Notes: generated from the letters alone by a model not told the origin. Counted from the first letter of the stretch, positions 24,736 through 34,735 are shown. The stretch is DNA of 37,264 nt from an uncultured Rhizobiaceae group bacterium (GCA_905480295.1 CAJQPW010000431.1:1-37264); one strand, 5' to 3'. Made by a program: numbers and translations.

Positions 24736-25977
24736 ATGACTATGCACACCCCAAACCTGAACATCGCCGATCGCGCAAACCATTTTCGATTGCAAAATGG
24801 CGACAAGGCACAGCTGCCTTTTGAGCCAACAGAATATGAACAACGCCTGGCCGGCCTGCGCGCGACCATGATGCAAAAAGGGCTTCGTGCCTGTGTGCTG
24901 ACATCGATGCATTGCGTCGCCTATTACAGCGGCTTCTTGTATTGCTCCTTTGGTCGGCCTTATGCCTGCGTCGTCACCCAGGATTCCTGTACAACCGTGT
25001 CAGCCAACATCGATGCAGGGCAACCCTGGCGGCGCAGTCACGCAGATAATCTCATTTATACCGACTGGCAGCGTGACAATTATCTAAGAGCTATTGTTTC
25101 CCTGATCGGTGAAGGTGGATCGGTGGGCGTAGAACTGGACCATCTTTGTGTAGAGATGTATCGCAAACTGGCCGCTGCCCTTCACATTGAGCCTGCAAGC
25201 CTGGTCGACATTGCCCCGGCATCGATGCAGCAACGCATGATCAAAAGCGATGCGGAAATTGCTCTGATCATTGAGGGCGCCCGCATTGCCGATTGTGGTG
25301 GCGAAGCCATTCACGCCTCAATTTCTGCCGATGCCAATGAATTGGAGATTGCACAGGCCGGGCGTCTGGCGATGGAAAAGGAAATTGCCCGCATCTATCC
25401 TGATAGCGAAATACGGGACACTTGGGTGTGGTTCCAATCCGGCATCAACACTGATGGCGCCCACAACCCGATCACCACGCGCAGATTGCAACGCGGCGAC
25501 ATTCTCTCACTCAACTGTTTCCCCATGATCCACGGCTATTACACCGCCCTGGAACGCACTCTATTCCTGGGCGAACCCGATCCGCGCTCGATGGAAATTT
25601 GGCAGGCAAATATCGCGGTACACCGCCGTGGATTGGAGCTTCTGAAGCCGGGCGCTATCTGTCGGGAAATCGTGACTGAACTAAACGAATTATTTGCAGA
25701 ACGGGATCTGCTGCAATACCGTTCATTTGGATACGGCCATTCATTTGGTGTTCTTTCCCATTATTATGGCCGCGAGGCGGGACTGGAACTGCGAGAGGAT
25801 GTTGACACTGTTCTTGCCCCCGGCATGGTTGTGTCCATGGAGCCGATGCTGCTGATTCCACAATGTCAGGCCGGATCAGGAGGCTATCGGGAGCATGATA
25901 TCGTGCTGATAGAAGAAAATGGGGCAAGCAATATCACCCATTTCCCGTTTGGTCCGGAACATAATATTATTGCCTAA
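24736..25977 (+). CDS. Creatinase (creatine amidinohydrolase)
   Basis: A 413-residue M24 (pita-bread fold) enzyme that hydrolyses creatine to sarcosine and urea. It resembles Pseudomonas creatinase along its length, not just the generic M24 fold: FLYCSFGRPYA (near residue 70), SANIDAGQPWRR, YTDWQRDNY, TWVWFQSGINTDGAHNP with the catalytic histidine (near 237), GYYTALERTLFL, YGHSFGVLSHYYGREAGL and VVSMEPM. The metal ligands of aminopeptidase relatives are not all kept, as expected for this metal-free hydrolase. The ATG at 24736 has GGAGA five bases upstream; an earlier in-frame ATG at 24610 would run through the leader. No sarcosine oxidase or urease genes are nearby. The main alternative is a close relative acting on another guanidino compound or on ectoine. 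Confidence 0.88.
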   Translation: MTMHTPNLNIADRANHFRLQNGDKAQLPFEPTEYEQRLAGLRATMMQKGLRACVLTSMHCVAYYSGFLYCSFGRPYACVVTQDSCTTVSANIDAGQPWRRSHADNLIYTDWQRDNYLRAIVSLIGEGGSVGVELDHLCVEMYRKLAAALHIEPASLVDIAPASMQQRMIKSDAEIALIIEGARIADCGGEAIHASISADANELEIAQAGRLAMEKEIARIYPDSEIRDTWVWFQSGINTDGAHNPITTRRLQRGDILSLNCFPMIHGYYTALERTLFLGEPDPRSMEIWQANIAVHRRGLELLKPGAICREIVTELNELFAERDLLQYRSFGYGHSFGVLSHYYGREAGLELREDVDTVLAPGMVVSMEPMLLIPQCQAGSGGYREHDIVLIEENGASNITHFPFGPEHNIIA

Positions 25978-26048
25978 TTGCCAACCGACGATCCTGACAA
26001 TCACTGCGGGGCTTTCCCTCGGCGGGTGCAGCCGTTAAACCGCTGATT

Positions 26049-26687
26049 ATGAAACTCGTTGTAGAAAACCTGAGCGTGGTGCGCGGAGAAGATCAAATCT
26101 TCTCCGCCCTTTCGTTTGACATCAAAGCCGGACAGGCGCTGATTATTCGCGGTGCCAACGGGGTTGGGAAATCTTCCCTGCTGCGTGCCCTTGCCGGGTT
26201 GCTGGTTCCGGCATCCGGAGAAATTCGCCTGGATGATCGGGATGCTGAATTCGCCGACGTTCCACTGGGAGAATTATGCCATTATCTGGGCAACGATAAT
26301 GCCATGAAGGGCGCCATGAGCGTTCAGGAGAACCTGCACTTTTGGCAAAACTTTGCCGGTCAGCCACATCTGGACATTGACGATGCCCTCGACATGGTCG
26401 GGCTTGATGGCCTGCAAACCGTTCCCTTTTCCCACCTGTCCACCGGGCAGCGCCGCCGCATCGGCATTGCCCGCCTCCTGGTCAGCTACCGCCCTGTCTG
26501 GTTGCTGGATGAACCGGTCTCGGGTCTGGATGCACAATCGGAAGATCAGTTTTCCCAACTGATGAAAGCTCACCTGGAAGAGGATGGCATCATTGTCGTT
26601 GCCACCCATGTCCCGCTCGGTCTGGATCAGGCCGTCCAGTTGAATATGGACGAAGCGAGCCAGCCGCCGGGTCAGGGAAACACGTGA
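26049..26687 (+). CDS. ccmA: Haem exporter ATP-binding protein CcmA
   Basis: The ATPase of the CcmABCD complex, which releases holo-CcmE for cytochrome c maturation. The 212 residues hold Walker A GANGVGKSSLL (about 36-46), the signature LSTGQRRRIGIARLL (about 134-148) and Walker B WLLDEPVSGLD (near 155). The size is right for CcmA, which lacks additional domains. It lies 71 bases after creatinase and its stop overlaps the ccmB start (TGATG). Confidence 0.96.
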   Translation: MKLVVENLSVVRGEDQIFSALSFDIKAGQALIIRGANGVGKSSLLRALAGLLVPASGEIRLDDRDAEFADVPLGELCHYLGNDNAMKGAMSVQENLHFWQNFAGQPHLDIDDALDMVGLDGLQTVPFSHLSTGQRRRIGIARLLVSYRPVWLLDEPVSGLDAQSEDQFSQLMKAHLEEDGIIVVATHVPLGLDQAVQLNMDEASQPPGQGNT

Positions 26688-27346
26688 TGTGGGCGCTGTT
26701 GATCCGCGACCTGATTCTGGCCTTTCGCTCCGGCGGCGGTGCAGTTACGGCGTTGTTGTTTTACCTTGCCGTTGTTGTGGCAATGCCCTTTGCCGTCGGG
26801 CCCGATACCAACCTCTTAGCCACCATCGGCGGTGCGACCTTGTGGATTGGAGCGCTTCTTGCCGGTCTGTTGGGTCTGGACCGGTTGTTTCAGGCCGATA
26901 ACGAGGACGGATCGCTGGATCAGATGATGATAGCGCCCATACCGTTACCGGCACAGGTCTTTCTTAAGTGCGTTACACATTGGCTGACAACCGGGTTGCC
27001 GCTCACACTGATTGCCCCGGTCTTTGGCCTGATGCTGGGTATGGATTCCATTTCCATCGGCGCCTCCATGGCAACTTTGTTTGTCGGTACGCCGGCAATT
27101 TCCTTTATCGGTGCCGTTGGCGCTGCGGTAACGGTTTCCCTGCCCCGTGGCGGATTGTTGCTGTCGGTGTTGGTGCTGCCGCTTTGCATTCCAGTTTTGA
27201 TTTTCGGGGTGGGCGCCGTACGGGCATCCGTAACGGAGCCAGATCCGTTTCTGCCACCATTTTTGCTGGTTACAGCCATTTCGCTGTTTTTCTCGATTCT
27301 GGGCCCATTTGCTGCAGCCCAGGCCTTGCGTTACGGAAGCGACTGA
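26687..27346 (+). CDS. ccmB: Haem exporter membrane protein CcmB
   Basis: The 219-residue membrane subunit that pairs with CcmA. It has six hydrophobic helices, and the conserved opening LLIRDLILAFRSGGG and LFQADNEDGSLDQMMIAP (about residues 64-81) are typical. I use the ATG at 26687, which shares one base with the ccmA stop; a GTG one codon earlier is also possible. A 76-base gap, the longest inside this cluster, separates it from ccmC. Confidence 0.95.
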   Translation: MWALLIRDLILAFRSGGGAVTALLFYLAVVVAMPFAVGPDTNLLATIGGATLWIGALLAGLLGLDRLFQADNEDGSLDQMMIAPIPLPAQVFLKCVTHWLTTGLPLTLIAPVFGLMLGMDSISIGASMATLFVGTPAISFIGAVGAAVTVSLPRGGLLLSVLVLPLCIPVLIFGVGAVRASVTEPDPFLPPFLLVTAISLFFSILGPFAAAQALRYGSD

Positions 27347-27422
27347 TGATTGACAACAAATTGAAGCACTCGGGAAGGATTGGGCGATTGCCTGTTGCCG
27401 TTTGCATGCATAAGAAGCTTCC

Positions 27423-28193
27423 ATGACCACCGATGCTGTAAAACAACCACGCGGCCTGATGGCCCTGGCAAACCCGACCAGGTTTCTTGCCTTTGTCCAG
27501 ATCGTATTGCCGTATCTCAGCCTGACAGCCCTTGCCTTGCTTGCTGTCGGTCTTTGGATGGCGTTTTCCGTTCCCGATGATTATCAGCAAGGTCGAACCG
27601 TGCGCATCATGTTTGTCCATGTTCCTTCGGTCTGGATGGCGATGTCGGCCTATATGGTGATGGTCTCCGGGGCTCTGGGAGTGCTGGTCTGGCGGCACCC
27701 GCTGGCCGATGTTGCTGCCCGCGCGGCGGCACCAATCGGGGCGGCGTTTACTTTTCTCGGCCTCGCCACAGGATCAATCTGGGGTCGCCCGATGTGGGGG
27801 ACCTGGTGGGAATGGGATGCCCGGTTGACCAGTTTTTTGGTACTGCTGATCATCTATCTCGGTTTGATCGCCCTGTGGCACGCAATTGAAGAACCGGCAA
27901 AGTCTGCACGCATGGCGGCGGTTGTGGTTCTGGTTGGTGCGCTTAACATTCCGATCATCCGGTTTTCGGTAGAATGGTTCACCACATTGCACCAGGGACC
28001 CAGTGTTGTCCGCTCTGGTGGTCCGGCGCTGGCGCCAGAATTTCTGTATCCGCTGCTGGTCATGGGGCTGGCCTTTTTATTGGTCTTTTTGACGCTGCAT
28101 TTGATGGCAATGCGCAATGAAATACTGCGACGGCAAATCAGAACACTGCAGCGCAAAGCCGCGCGCGATCACCGTACAGGAAATTCAAAATGA
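27423..28193 (+). CDS. ccmC: Haem-handling protein CcmC
   Basis: A 256-residue membrane protein that presents haem to CcmE in the periplasm. The periplasmic tryptophan-rich motif GTWWEWDARLTS (near residue 124) is diagnostic, with histidines in FVHVPSVWM and TLHQGPS as expected haem ligands. Six membrane segments are visible. Its stop overlaps the ccmD start as ATGA. Confidence 0.96.
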   Translation: MTTDAVKQPRGLMALANPTRFLAFVQIVLPYLSLTALALLAVGLWMAFSVPDDYQQGRTVRIMFVHVPSVWMAMSAYMVMVSGALGVLVWRHPLADVAARAAAPIGAAFTFLGLATGSIWGRPMWGTWWEWDARLTSFLVLLIIYLGLIALWHAIEEPAKSARMAAVVVLVGALNIPIIRFSVEWFTTLHQGPSVVRSGGPALAPEFLYPLLVMGLAFLLVFLTLHLMAMRNEILRRQIRTLQRKAARDHRTGNSK

Positions 28194-28366
28194 CGGCCTT
28201 GTTTGGTACAAAATATTTTGGCTTCATCCTGTCTGCCTACGGCATCACGGCAGCAGTATTGATTGTTCTGACCGTGTGGATTTTCACAACCCACACCCGT
28301 CGAAAGCAGCAATTGGCAAAGCTTGAAGAAGCCGGGTTGAAACGGGCATCCCGAAGCAATGGCTGA
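28190..28366 (+). CDS. ccmD: Haem exporter protein CcmD
   Basis: A 58-residue single-pass membrane protein that stabilises the CcmABC-CcmE assembly. It reads MTALFGTKYFGFILSAYGIT and continues through one hydrophobic helix (about 12-33) into a basic cytoplasmic tail THTRRKQQLAKLEEAG. The start overlaps the ccmC stop by four bases, and the end overlaps the ccmG start by eight bases, which fixes the frame. Size, topology and position identify it although the sequence is poorly conserved in the family. Confidence 0.9.
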   Translation: MTALFGTKYFGFILSAYGITAAVLIVLTVWIFTTHTRRKQQLAKLEEAGLKRASRSNG

Positions 28367-28940
28367 ATCGCGTCCTTCATTGTTACGTCTATTGGCGCTT
28401 GCCTCTCCCCTTATTCTGTTTGGGGCGTTGGCAGGTGTATTTTTGTTTCAGCTGATGACCAACAAAAATGCTTCCGAACTGCCGTCTGCCCTGATCGGGA
28501 AACCCGTTCCGCAGTTTGACCTTCCTGCGCTTGACGGCTTGAAAACAAAGGGTGTTGCCATTCCAGGCCTGAAGAGCACAGATCTGACCGGAGAAATATT
28601 TCTGGTCAATATTTTTGCCTCCTGGTGCGCCCCCTGTCGGGCTGAGCATCCCGCTTTGATGAAACTGGCAGAAAACGACGAATTGAGAATTGTTGGCATC
28701 AACTACAAGGACCAGGGAGAAAACGCGCGACGTTTTTTGGGGGCACTTGGCAACCCCTATTCAAATGTCGGCGTTGATCGAAAGGGACGCACAGCGATTG
28801 AATGGGGGTTCTACGGCATTCCCGAAACCTTGCTTGTAGGACCCGACGGCATTGTGCGTCATAAGATCGTAGGACCGATCAATCCGGAAAAGTTCCAGGA
28901 ACTGAAAGTCAAGATCAAGCAGATTCAGACCGCCGGTTAA
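28359..28940 (+). CDS. ccmG: Periplasmic thiol:disulfide interchange protein CcmG (DsbE)
   Basis: A membrane-anchored periplasmic thioredoxin that reduces apocytochrome c for haem attachment. The N-terminal anchor covers about residues 10-32, and the redox motif ASWCAPCRAEHP lies near residue 88. The family's GIPET cis-proline motif appears near residue 150. The 193-residue length is normal. ccmE, ccmF and ccmH are not in the window, so the maturation genes are split. It converges on ispZ, five bases apart. Confidence 0.96.
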   Translation: MAESRPSLLRLLALASPLILFGALAGVFLFQLMTNKNASELPSALIGKPVPQFDLPALDGLKTKGVAIPGLKSTDLTGEIFLVNIFASWCAPCRAEHPALMKLAENDELRIVGINYKDQGENARRFLGALGNPYSNVGVDRKGRTAIEWGFYGIPETLLVGPDGIVRHKIVGPINPEKFQELKVKIKQIQTAG

Positions 28941-28945
28941 AGCCT

Positions 28946-29581
28946 TCAGCTTTCTTCTTCTGTAGAGTGTTTCATCATCATCGGCACCTGGCTCGCGACA
29001 AAGGCCATGGTCAGTCCGGTCATACCCCAGAATTTGAAACCGACCCAAAACGCTTCTGAAAAATTGCGCCACACGCCTTCATTGACCAGCGCAAGAAACA
29101 AAAAGAAGAAACCCCAGCGCCAGGTCAGCTTGTTCCAGCCGTCCTGATCGAGTTGAAATGCGGATCCCATCACCATTTTCAACAGGCTGCGGCCAAACAA
29201 CATGCCACCAATCAGGGTCAGCCCGAACAGGCTGTTGATGATGGTCGGCTTAAGCTTGATGAACGTATCATCTTGCAGATACAGGGTCAGTCCGCCAAAT
29301 ATCGAAACTACGACGGCGGTGACAATCGGCATGGCTGGCAAGGTTCGGGTTATCGACCAGGAAATCGCAATCGACACAAGTGTTGCGACCATGATGACCG
29401 CCGTGGCCACAAATATGGGCCTTGAAAACGGTTCGTTCAGCTCCAACGCGGCAATAAGCCCGTCACCAAATTTATAGGACAGAACAAACAGGACAATCGG
29501 TCCAAGTTCCAGTACCAGCTTGAGCACCGGGTTGATCTGCTCTTCCTGGGATTGAGATGTCGGTTCCGGTGTGGCGGTCAT
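28946..29581 (-). CDS. ispZ: Inner-membrane septation protein (YciB / IspZ)
   Basis: A 211-residue multipass membrane protein of the YciB family, linked to cell-envelope integrity and septation; the biochemical role is unclear. Seen: the conserved LELGPIVLFVLSYKFGDGL opening, the KPTIINSLFGLTLIGGMLFG stretch (near residue 108), and WRWGFFFLFLALVNEGVWRNF with its tail FWVGFKFWGMTGLT. It stands on the minus strand after ccmG; in many relatives this gene follows ftsY, where creatinase now sits. Confidence 0.93.
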   Translation of the reverse strand: MTATPEPTSQSQEEQINPVLKLVLELGPIVLFVLSYKFGDGLIAALELNEPFSRPIFVATAVIMVATLVSIAISWSITRTLPAMPIVTAVVVSIFGGLTLYLQDDTFIKLKPTIINSLFGLTLIGGMLFGRSLLKMVMGSAFQLDQDGWNKLTWRWGFFFLFLALVNEGVWRNFSEAFWVGFKFWGMTGLTMAFVASQVPMMMKHSTEEES

Positions 29582-29742
29582 TCGATTTCCATGTCGCTTC
29601 GATCTGTGTTTCGTGTAGCAGGGTTATCGGCGTTTTCAAATGCTATCTGTGATCGCCCTCTCATCCGAAGGTGTAGGAATTGGTGGGTGGACGATGGGTT
29701 GTTGTTGGGACTATACAGGCCGCAACACATAAAATTTTTGAA

Positions 29743-29757
29743 CGATACCTTGAGTAT
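29743..29757. promoter_or_regulatory. Inverted repeat in the acnA promoter region
   Basis: GATAC and GTATC are separated by five bases (CTTGA), ending 33 bases before the acnA start. It does not match the consensus of Fur, RirA or Irr sites that I know, though iron or redox control of aconitase would be unsurprising. It could be an operator or the base of a small hairpin in the mRNA leader. Confidence 0.3.
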
Positions 29758-29790
29758 CATTCCCCTTTTCCGATCAAGGAGTCCTTGCTT

Positions 29791-32481
29791 ATGACCGCTT
29801 CGCTCGACAGTTTTTCCTGTAAAAGAACACTTTCTATTGCCGGTAAGGAATATGTCTATTTCAGCCTTACCGAAGCTGAAAAAAATGGATTGGCTGGTGT
29901 TTCCAACCTTCCATTCTCTTTGAAAGTTCTATTGGAAAATCTGTTGCGGTTTGAAGATGGCCGCTCGGTAACTGCAGAAGACATCAAGGCAGTGGCTGAA
30001 TGGATCAACAACCGGGGTTCTGCTGGTAAGGAAATTGCTTATCGTCCGGCCCGCGTTCTGATGCAGGACTTCACCGGCGTTCCCGCCGTTGTCGATCTGG
30101 CTGCCATGCGGGATGCGACGTCAAACCTCGGTGGTGACACCGCAGCCATCAATCCGCAGGTGCCCGTAGATCTGGTGATCGACCATTCGGTGATGGTTGA
30201 CTATTTTGGTGCATCTGGCGCGTTTTCTAAAAATGTTGACCGTGAATACGAACGCAATGGCGAGCGCTACACGTTTTTGAAATGGGGACAGCAGGCGTTT
30301 GAGAACTTCCGCGTTGTGCCCCCGGGAACAGGCATCTGCCACCAGGTCAATTTGGAATATCTGGCACAGACGGTCTGGACCCGCGAAGAAAACGGGGAAA
30401 CCATTGCCTATCCGGATACGCTGGTGGGAACGGATTCTCACACGACAATGGTCAACGGCCTGTCGGTCCTGGGTTGGGGAGTTGGTGGCATTGAAGCCGA
30501 GGCTGCCATGCTTGGTCAGCCTGTCACCATGCTGATTCCAGAAGTCATCGGCTTCCGTCTGGACGGTAAAATGCCAGATGGGATAACAGCAACTGACCTG
30601 GTTCTGGTCATTGTTCAAATGCTGCGCGAAAAAGGTGTTGTCGGCAAATTCGTGGAATTTTATGGCCCCGGTCTGAACAACCTGTCTTTGGAAGACCAGG
30701 CCACCATCGCAAACATGGCGCCAGAATATGGCGCCACCTGCGGCTTTTTCCCGATCGACAAGGACACCATCAATTACCTGAGCGCAACCGGTCGCGACAA
30801 GGATCGCGTGGCACTGGTCGAAGCCTACGCCAAGGCGCAGGGCATGTGGCGCGATGAAGGGTCAGCAGACCCGGTCTTCACCGACACACTTCAACTCGAC
30901 CTGAAAGACGTCGTACCATCAATTTCCGGTCCAAAGCGGCCGCAGGACAGGGTCGTTCTAGCAGGTGCTGACAAAGCCTTTGCTGACGCCATGCAACAGG
31001 AATTCAACAAGTCAGAACGCGGCGACCGTTTCCCCGTTGAAGGAACAGATTTCGACCTCGGCAACGGCGATGTTGTGGTTGCCGCCATCACATCCTGCAC
31101 CAACACGTCGAACCCATCCGTGCTGATCGCTGCTGGTCTGGTGGCCCGCAATGCACGCGCCAAGGGCCTGACGGTCAAGCCCTGGGTAAAAACATCTCTG
31201 GCGCCGGGTTCGCAGGTGGTCACGGATTATCTGAACAAGGCCGACCTGTCCAAAGAGCTCGATGCGATGGGCTTTAACCTGGTCGGCTACGGATGCACCA
31301 CCTGCATCGGCAACTCCGGCCCGCTGGCAGAAGAAATTTCTGAAGCCATCCACAAAAATGACCTGGTCGCCTGTTCGGTTCTTTCAGGCAACCGCAATTT
31401 TGAAGGCCGTATTTCCCCCGACGTTCGGGCGAACTACCTGGCTTCCCCTCCACTGGTGGTTGCCTATGCGATTGCCGGATCACTCTATGTCGATGTGGCC
31501 AAGGATTCCCTTGGACAGGATGCTGATGGCAACGACGTTTATCTTGCGGATATCTGGCCTTCTTCGGAAGAGATTTCGCAGATCATGCGCGATACCATTG
31601 ATGAAGAAATGTTCCGTTCGCGCTACGGTGACGTTTTCAAGGGTGACGTTGCCTGGCAGAAAATCGATGCCGGTAAGGGCGATACCTATGGTTGGGAATC
31701 TTCTTCGACCTATGTCCAGAATCCTCCTTATTTTGAAGGCATGTCGATGGAGCCTGAAGCGGTTAACGACATTGAAAGCGCGCGCGTCCTTTCGCTTTTC
31801 AAAGACTCCATCACCACCGACCACATTTCGCCAGCAGGCGGCATCAAAGGTGACAGCCCTGCCGGCGACTATCTGCGCGGTCACCAGGTTCGCCCGGTCG
31901 AATTCAACTCGTATGGATCGCGCCGCGGCAATCACGATGTTATGATGCGGGGCACTTTTGCCAATATCCGTATTCGCAACCAGATGTTGAATGATGTCGA
32001 GGGTGGTTATTCCAAACATTATCCATCCGGTGAGCAAGGTGCCATGTATGATGTTGCCATGCGCTACAAGGACGAAGGTGTGCCGCTGGTGATTTTTGCC
32101 GGTAAGGAATACGGTTCCGGCTCTTCCCGCGACTGGGCCGCCAAGGGCACTCGCTTGTTGGGTGTACGCGCGGTGATTGCTGAAAGTTTCGAACGCATCC
32201 ACCGCTCCAATCTGGTTGGTATGGGTGTATTGCCTTTGGTTTTCACCGGTGGTGATTCATGGGAAAGCCTCGGCCTGACGGGCGAAGAAAAAGTCACAAT
32301 TACCGGACTTGATAACTTGAGCCCAAGACAGGAAATGCAGGCGACAATCGAAATGGCCGACGGATCAAACCAGACCATCACTTTGTTGTCGCGCATCGAT
32401 ACCGAAGATGAATTGGATTATTTCCGCAATGGCGGCATCCTCCACTATGTGCTGCGCAATCTGAACCGTGAAGCCGCATAA
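29791..32481 (+). CDS. acnA: Aconitate hydratase A
   Basis: Isomerises citrate to isocitrate in the citric acid cycle, using a [4Fe-4S] cluster. The 896 residues keep the cluster cysteines in [10 protein letters not shown] (near residue 435) and [13 protein letters not shown] (near 501), [13 protein letters not shown], and the C-terminal swivel-domain [16 protein letters not shown] use the ATG at 29791, preceded by AAGGAG nine bases upstream. An ATG at 29680 would add 37 residues unlike the family. The gene is followed by a clear terminator. Confidence 0.98.
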   Translation: MTASLDSFSCKRTLSIAGKEYVYFSLTEAEKNGLAGVSNLPFSLKVLLENLLRFEDGRSVTAEDIKAVAEWINNRGSAGKEIAYRPARVLMQDFTGVPAVVDLAAMRDATSNLGGDTAAINPQVPVDLVIDHSVMVDYFGASGAFSKNVDREYERNGERYTFLKWGQQAFENFRVVPPGTGICHQVNLEYLAQTVWTREENGETIAYPDTLVGTDSHTTMVNGLSVLGWGVGGIEAEAAMLGQPVTMLIPEVIGFRLDGKMPDGITATDLVLVIVQMLREKGVVGKFVEFYGPGLNNLSLEDQATIANMAPEYGATCGFFPIDKDTINYLSATGRDKDRVALVEAYAKAQGMWRDEGSADPVFTDTLQLDLKDVVPSISGPKRPQDRVVLAGADKAFADAMQQEFNKSERGDRFPVEGTDFDLGNGDVVVAAITSCTNTSNPSVLIAAGLVARNARAKGLTVKPWVKTSLAPGSQVVTDYLNKADLSKELDAMGFNLVGYGCTTCIGNSGPLAEEISEAIHKNDLVACSVLSGNRNFEGRISPDVRANYLASPPLVVAYAIAGSLYVDVAKDSLGQDADGNDVYLADIWPSSEEISQIMRDTIDEEMFRSRYGDVFKGDVAWQKIDAGKGDTYGWESSSTYVQNPPYFEGMSMEPEAVNDIESARVLSLFKDSITTDHISPAGGIKGDSPAGDYLRGHQVRPVEFNSYGSRRGNHDVMMRGTFANIRIRNQMLNDVEGGYSKHYPSGEQGAMYDVAMRYKDEGVPLVIFAGKEYGSGSSRDWAAKGTRLLGVRAVIAESFERIHRSNLVGMGVLPLVFTGGDSWESLGLTGEEKVTITGLDNLSPRQEMQATIEMADGSNQTITLLSRIDTEDELDYFRNGGILHYVLRNLNREAA

Positions 32482-32509
32482 GTCGGACTAAAACATTCCA
32501 AAATTGATT

Positions 32510-32539
32510 TGGCCGGCTATGAACAGTCGGCCATTTTTT
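32510..32539 (+). terminator. Intrinsic terminator after acnA
   Basis: TGGCCGGCT (32510-32518) pairs with AGTCGGCCA (32525-32533), nine base pairs including one G-U, around a six-base loop. Six T residues follow (32534-32539). It lies 28 bases after the acnA stop and separates acnA from the DUF1223 gene, about 79 bases further on. Confidence 0.9.
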
Positions 32540-32617
32540 GTTTGTGACGGTAATGTGAGTTGCATGTGAGGGCCTTCACCAGCATCTTGGGGTCGAATAG
32601 GCACAGGCGTTTACACC

Positions 32618-33397
32618 ATGACGACATCAATTCTGCTTTCCGTGAGACAATTTGGGTTGCGGGTCATATGGATGACCGGAGCCATTGCAATCCTGTTCAC
32701 GATGATTGGTGGATTGCACAATGCACGCGCCGCTGATGCACCTGTCGCGGTGGTTGAACTGTTTACATCGCAGGGGTGCTCTTCCTGTCCGGAAGCCGAC
32801 AAGGTCCTTGCTGAATATGCAAAAAAACAGAAAGTCCTGGCCCTGTCGTTCCACGTCGATTATTGGAACTATTTGGGTTGGAAAGACACTTTTTCCCAGG
32901 CTGAGTTTACCGAACGGCAAAAACGGTATGCAGCAACCTTTCGCCGACGCGGGATTTATACGCCCCAGGCGGTCATCAATGGTCGGGACCATGCTGTGGG
33001 ATCACGCAGGGGTGACATTGAATCCCTTATCCAGTCCTACACCAAGAGTGGCAAGGGTTTAACGGTCGCGCTCAACACCAGACGCGACATGGAAAAGATT
33101 CGTGTCACCACCGATGCGGCGTCCGGTGATGCAACCCTTTGGGTCGTGTATTTCGACAAGAAGCGTCAGGTCAAAATCAAGCGCGGTGAGAACCGTGGCC
33201 GAACCATCACCTATCACAACGTCGTTCGGAACGTTTCGATGCTCGGCATGATGAAACAGGGCAAGATCGACGTAACTCTGCCATTGGAAGAAATGAAGCG
33301 CACGGGGCACGAAGCCTGCGCGATCATTTTGCAGCAAACAACCGTCCACGGCACGCCGGGCCCAATATTGGGTGCTGCCATTATCGATGATCTTTAG
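32618..33397 (+). CDS. DUF1223 exported thioredoxin-like protein
   Basis: A 259-residue protein of the DUF1223 family (function not established). A long signal peptide or anchor covers about residues 12-39, ending at ARAAD. The mature part starts with VELFTSQGCSSCPEADKVLAEYA, a thioredoxin-like strand-helix with a CSSC pair, and continues with SFHVDYWNYLGWKD and YTPQAVINGRDHAVGS, all typical of the family. A periplasmic redox role is suggested by the cysteine pair, but this is inference. Adjacency to acnA is common in rhizobia as I recall. Its last bases overlap the end of the convergent glycosylase gene by four bases. Confidence 0.9.
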   Translation: MTTSILLSVRQFGLRVIWMTGAIAILFTMIGGLHNARAADAPVAVVELFTSQGCSSCPEADKVLAEYAKKQKVLALSFHVDYWNYLGWKDTFSQAEFTERQKRYAATFRRRGIYTPQAVINGRDHAVGSRRGDIESLIQSYTKSGKGLTVALNTRRDMEKIRVTTDAASGDATLWVVYFDKKRQVKIKRGENRGRTITYHNVVRNVSMLGMMKQGKIDVTLPLEEMKRTGHEACAIILQQTTVHGTPGPILGAAIIDDL

Positions 33398-34641
33398 GCT
33401 TCGGCCGGGTTTGCCTTAAAACTGTCTTCCGGCCAAGTCACGTTACCCACTCCTGCCAATCGGGCCTGTCGAACAAGTTCTGCACCAATCCGATCCCGCC
33501 GTGCATCGCTCAGTCGCACACCCGGTTCCAACCACAATGCCTTAACTTCCAGCGCATCATTCTTTCGATGGGCGCGCATATCGATACGCCCGATCAAGCG
33601 GTCGCCTTCCAACAGGGGAAAGACATAATAGCCCCATATTCGCTTGGCCTCCGGAACATAAATTTCAATGCGATAATCAAACCCAAACAACCAGGCGAGC
33701 CGCTTCCGGTCACGAATGACCGGATCAAAGGGAGACAGGGCGCGAACCCGTTTTGGTAGGTCTGGCAAATTGGTCGCAACCGAGGCAATATCGGCGCGGG
33801 CGTACAACTCCTTGTCATCAATCTTGTCACTCTTCTTGCTACGTTTCCTGACGCCTCTTTTACGGTGACCGCCAACCATAACGCGGGATATATTTTCCGA
33901 ACCTTGATCTTCGAGCCAGGCATTGGCTTCGCTGATCGAAATCAGATCCCAGAATCGGGCAATGTCTCCCGCCGATCCAAAACCAAGTCGATTCAGCGCC
34001 GTTCTACAGGCCCAGTCTACGAATTCGTCATGACTGACGCGGGTTTCAAAATGCGGCTCCGGAACACCGAGTGCCGCCAGATGATAGACTTTCTGAAAAC
34101 CTTCACGCTGTTTGATGCACAAATCGCCGGTACGCCACAAAAATTCCAGCGCCGCCTTTCCATCGTGCCACTGCCACATTTCCCTTGGTCCTGAACCAGT
34201 CTCGGCCAGGTCGCGGGATCGCAGTCCTCCGACTGCCTTAATTTTCTCCATCAAGGAATCACATCGATCCCGATATCCCGGTCCCTGCCAATTGGAAAAT
34301 CGGCGTTCCATCTCCGGTTTGTCGCGCTGAAATTTGTGACGCCAATACGGGTAAAACTGGCTGGGAATAACGGACGCATCATGGGTCCAGTTCTCAAACA
34401 GAAACTGTTCCTTCTCCAGGAGCTTCTTTAAATGCGTTGGGCGGTAAGTCTGATTGCGGGCGTAGAGAATCATGTGTTGAGCCCGCTCAACCCATTGTAT
34501 TGAATCCAGCTGGACGAAGCCCATCTGAACAATCAATTGTTTCAAGCCATCCATTCCCAGGGCCCTGTGTGGGGTTTGGCTCAGACCCTGCAAATGCAGT
34601 ATCAGTCGGCGTGCTTCTTGATTCGGAATCAGTTGAGTCAT
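33394..34641 (-). CDS. YcaQ/AlkX-type DNA glycosylase (winged-helix, HTH_42 family)
   Basis: A 415-residue member of the AlkZ/YcaQ superfamily; E. coli YcaQ unhooks interstrand cross-links and removes N7-alkylated bases. The N-terminus has GFVQLDSIQWVERAQHMILYAR (near residue 40), which includes the QxD catalytic motif (Gln-Leu-Asp). The central winged-helix region contains WTHDASVIP and GPGYRDRCD, and the C-terminal part has LSPFDPVIRDRKRLAWLFGFDYRIEIYVP, the characteristic beta-barrel signature. The ATG at 34641 is preferred to a TTG 36 bases upstream. No other repair genes are nearby. Confidence 0.87.
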   Translation of the reverse strand: MTQLIPNQEARRLILHLQGLSQTPHRALGMDGLKQLIVQMGFVQLDSIQWVERAQHMILYARNQTYRPTHLKKLLEKEQFLFENWTHDASVIPSQFYPYWRHKFQRDKPEMERRFSNWQGPGYRDRCDSLMEKIKAVGGLRSRDLAETGSGPREMWQWHDGKAALEFLWRTGDLCIKQREGFQKVYHLAALGVPEPHFETRVSHDEFVDWACRTALNRLGFGSAGDIARFWDLISISEANAWLEDQGSENISRVMVGGHRKRGVRKRSKKSDKIDDKELYARADIASVATNLPDLPKRVRALSPFDPVIRDRKRLAWLFGFDYRIEIYVPEAKRIWGYYVFPLLEGDRLIGRIDMRAHRKNDALEVKALWLEPGVRLSDARRDRIGAELVRQARLAGVGNVTWPEDSFKANPAEA

Positions 34642-34735
34642 CACCAAACCCTGCCTGAAAACGAGTACAGACGACAAGCAGGAATCGGGTGGCGGGCTTT
34701 GATGATGGCGCTAAAGATTAGATTTTGAAATCTGG

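Noticed and set aside
26968..27430. Frames of 152-161 codons over ccmB and its 3' gap
   Set aside because: They are shadows of ccmB, whose frame is well supported. The 76-base gap between ccmB and ccmC shows no clear gene.
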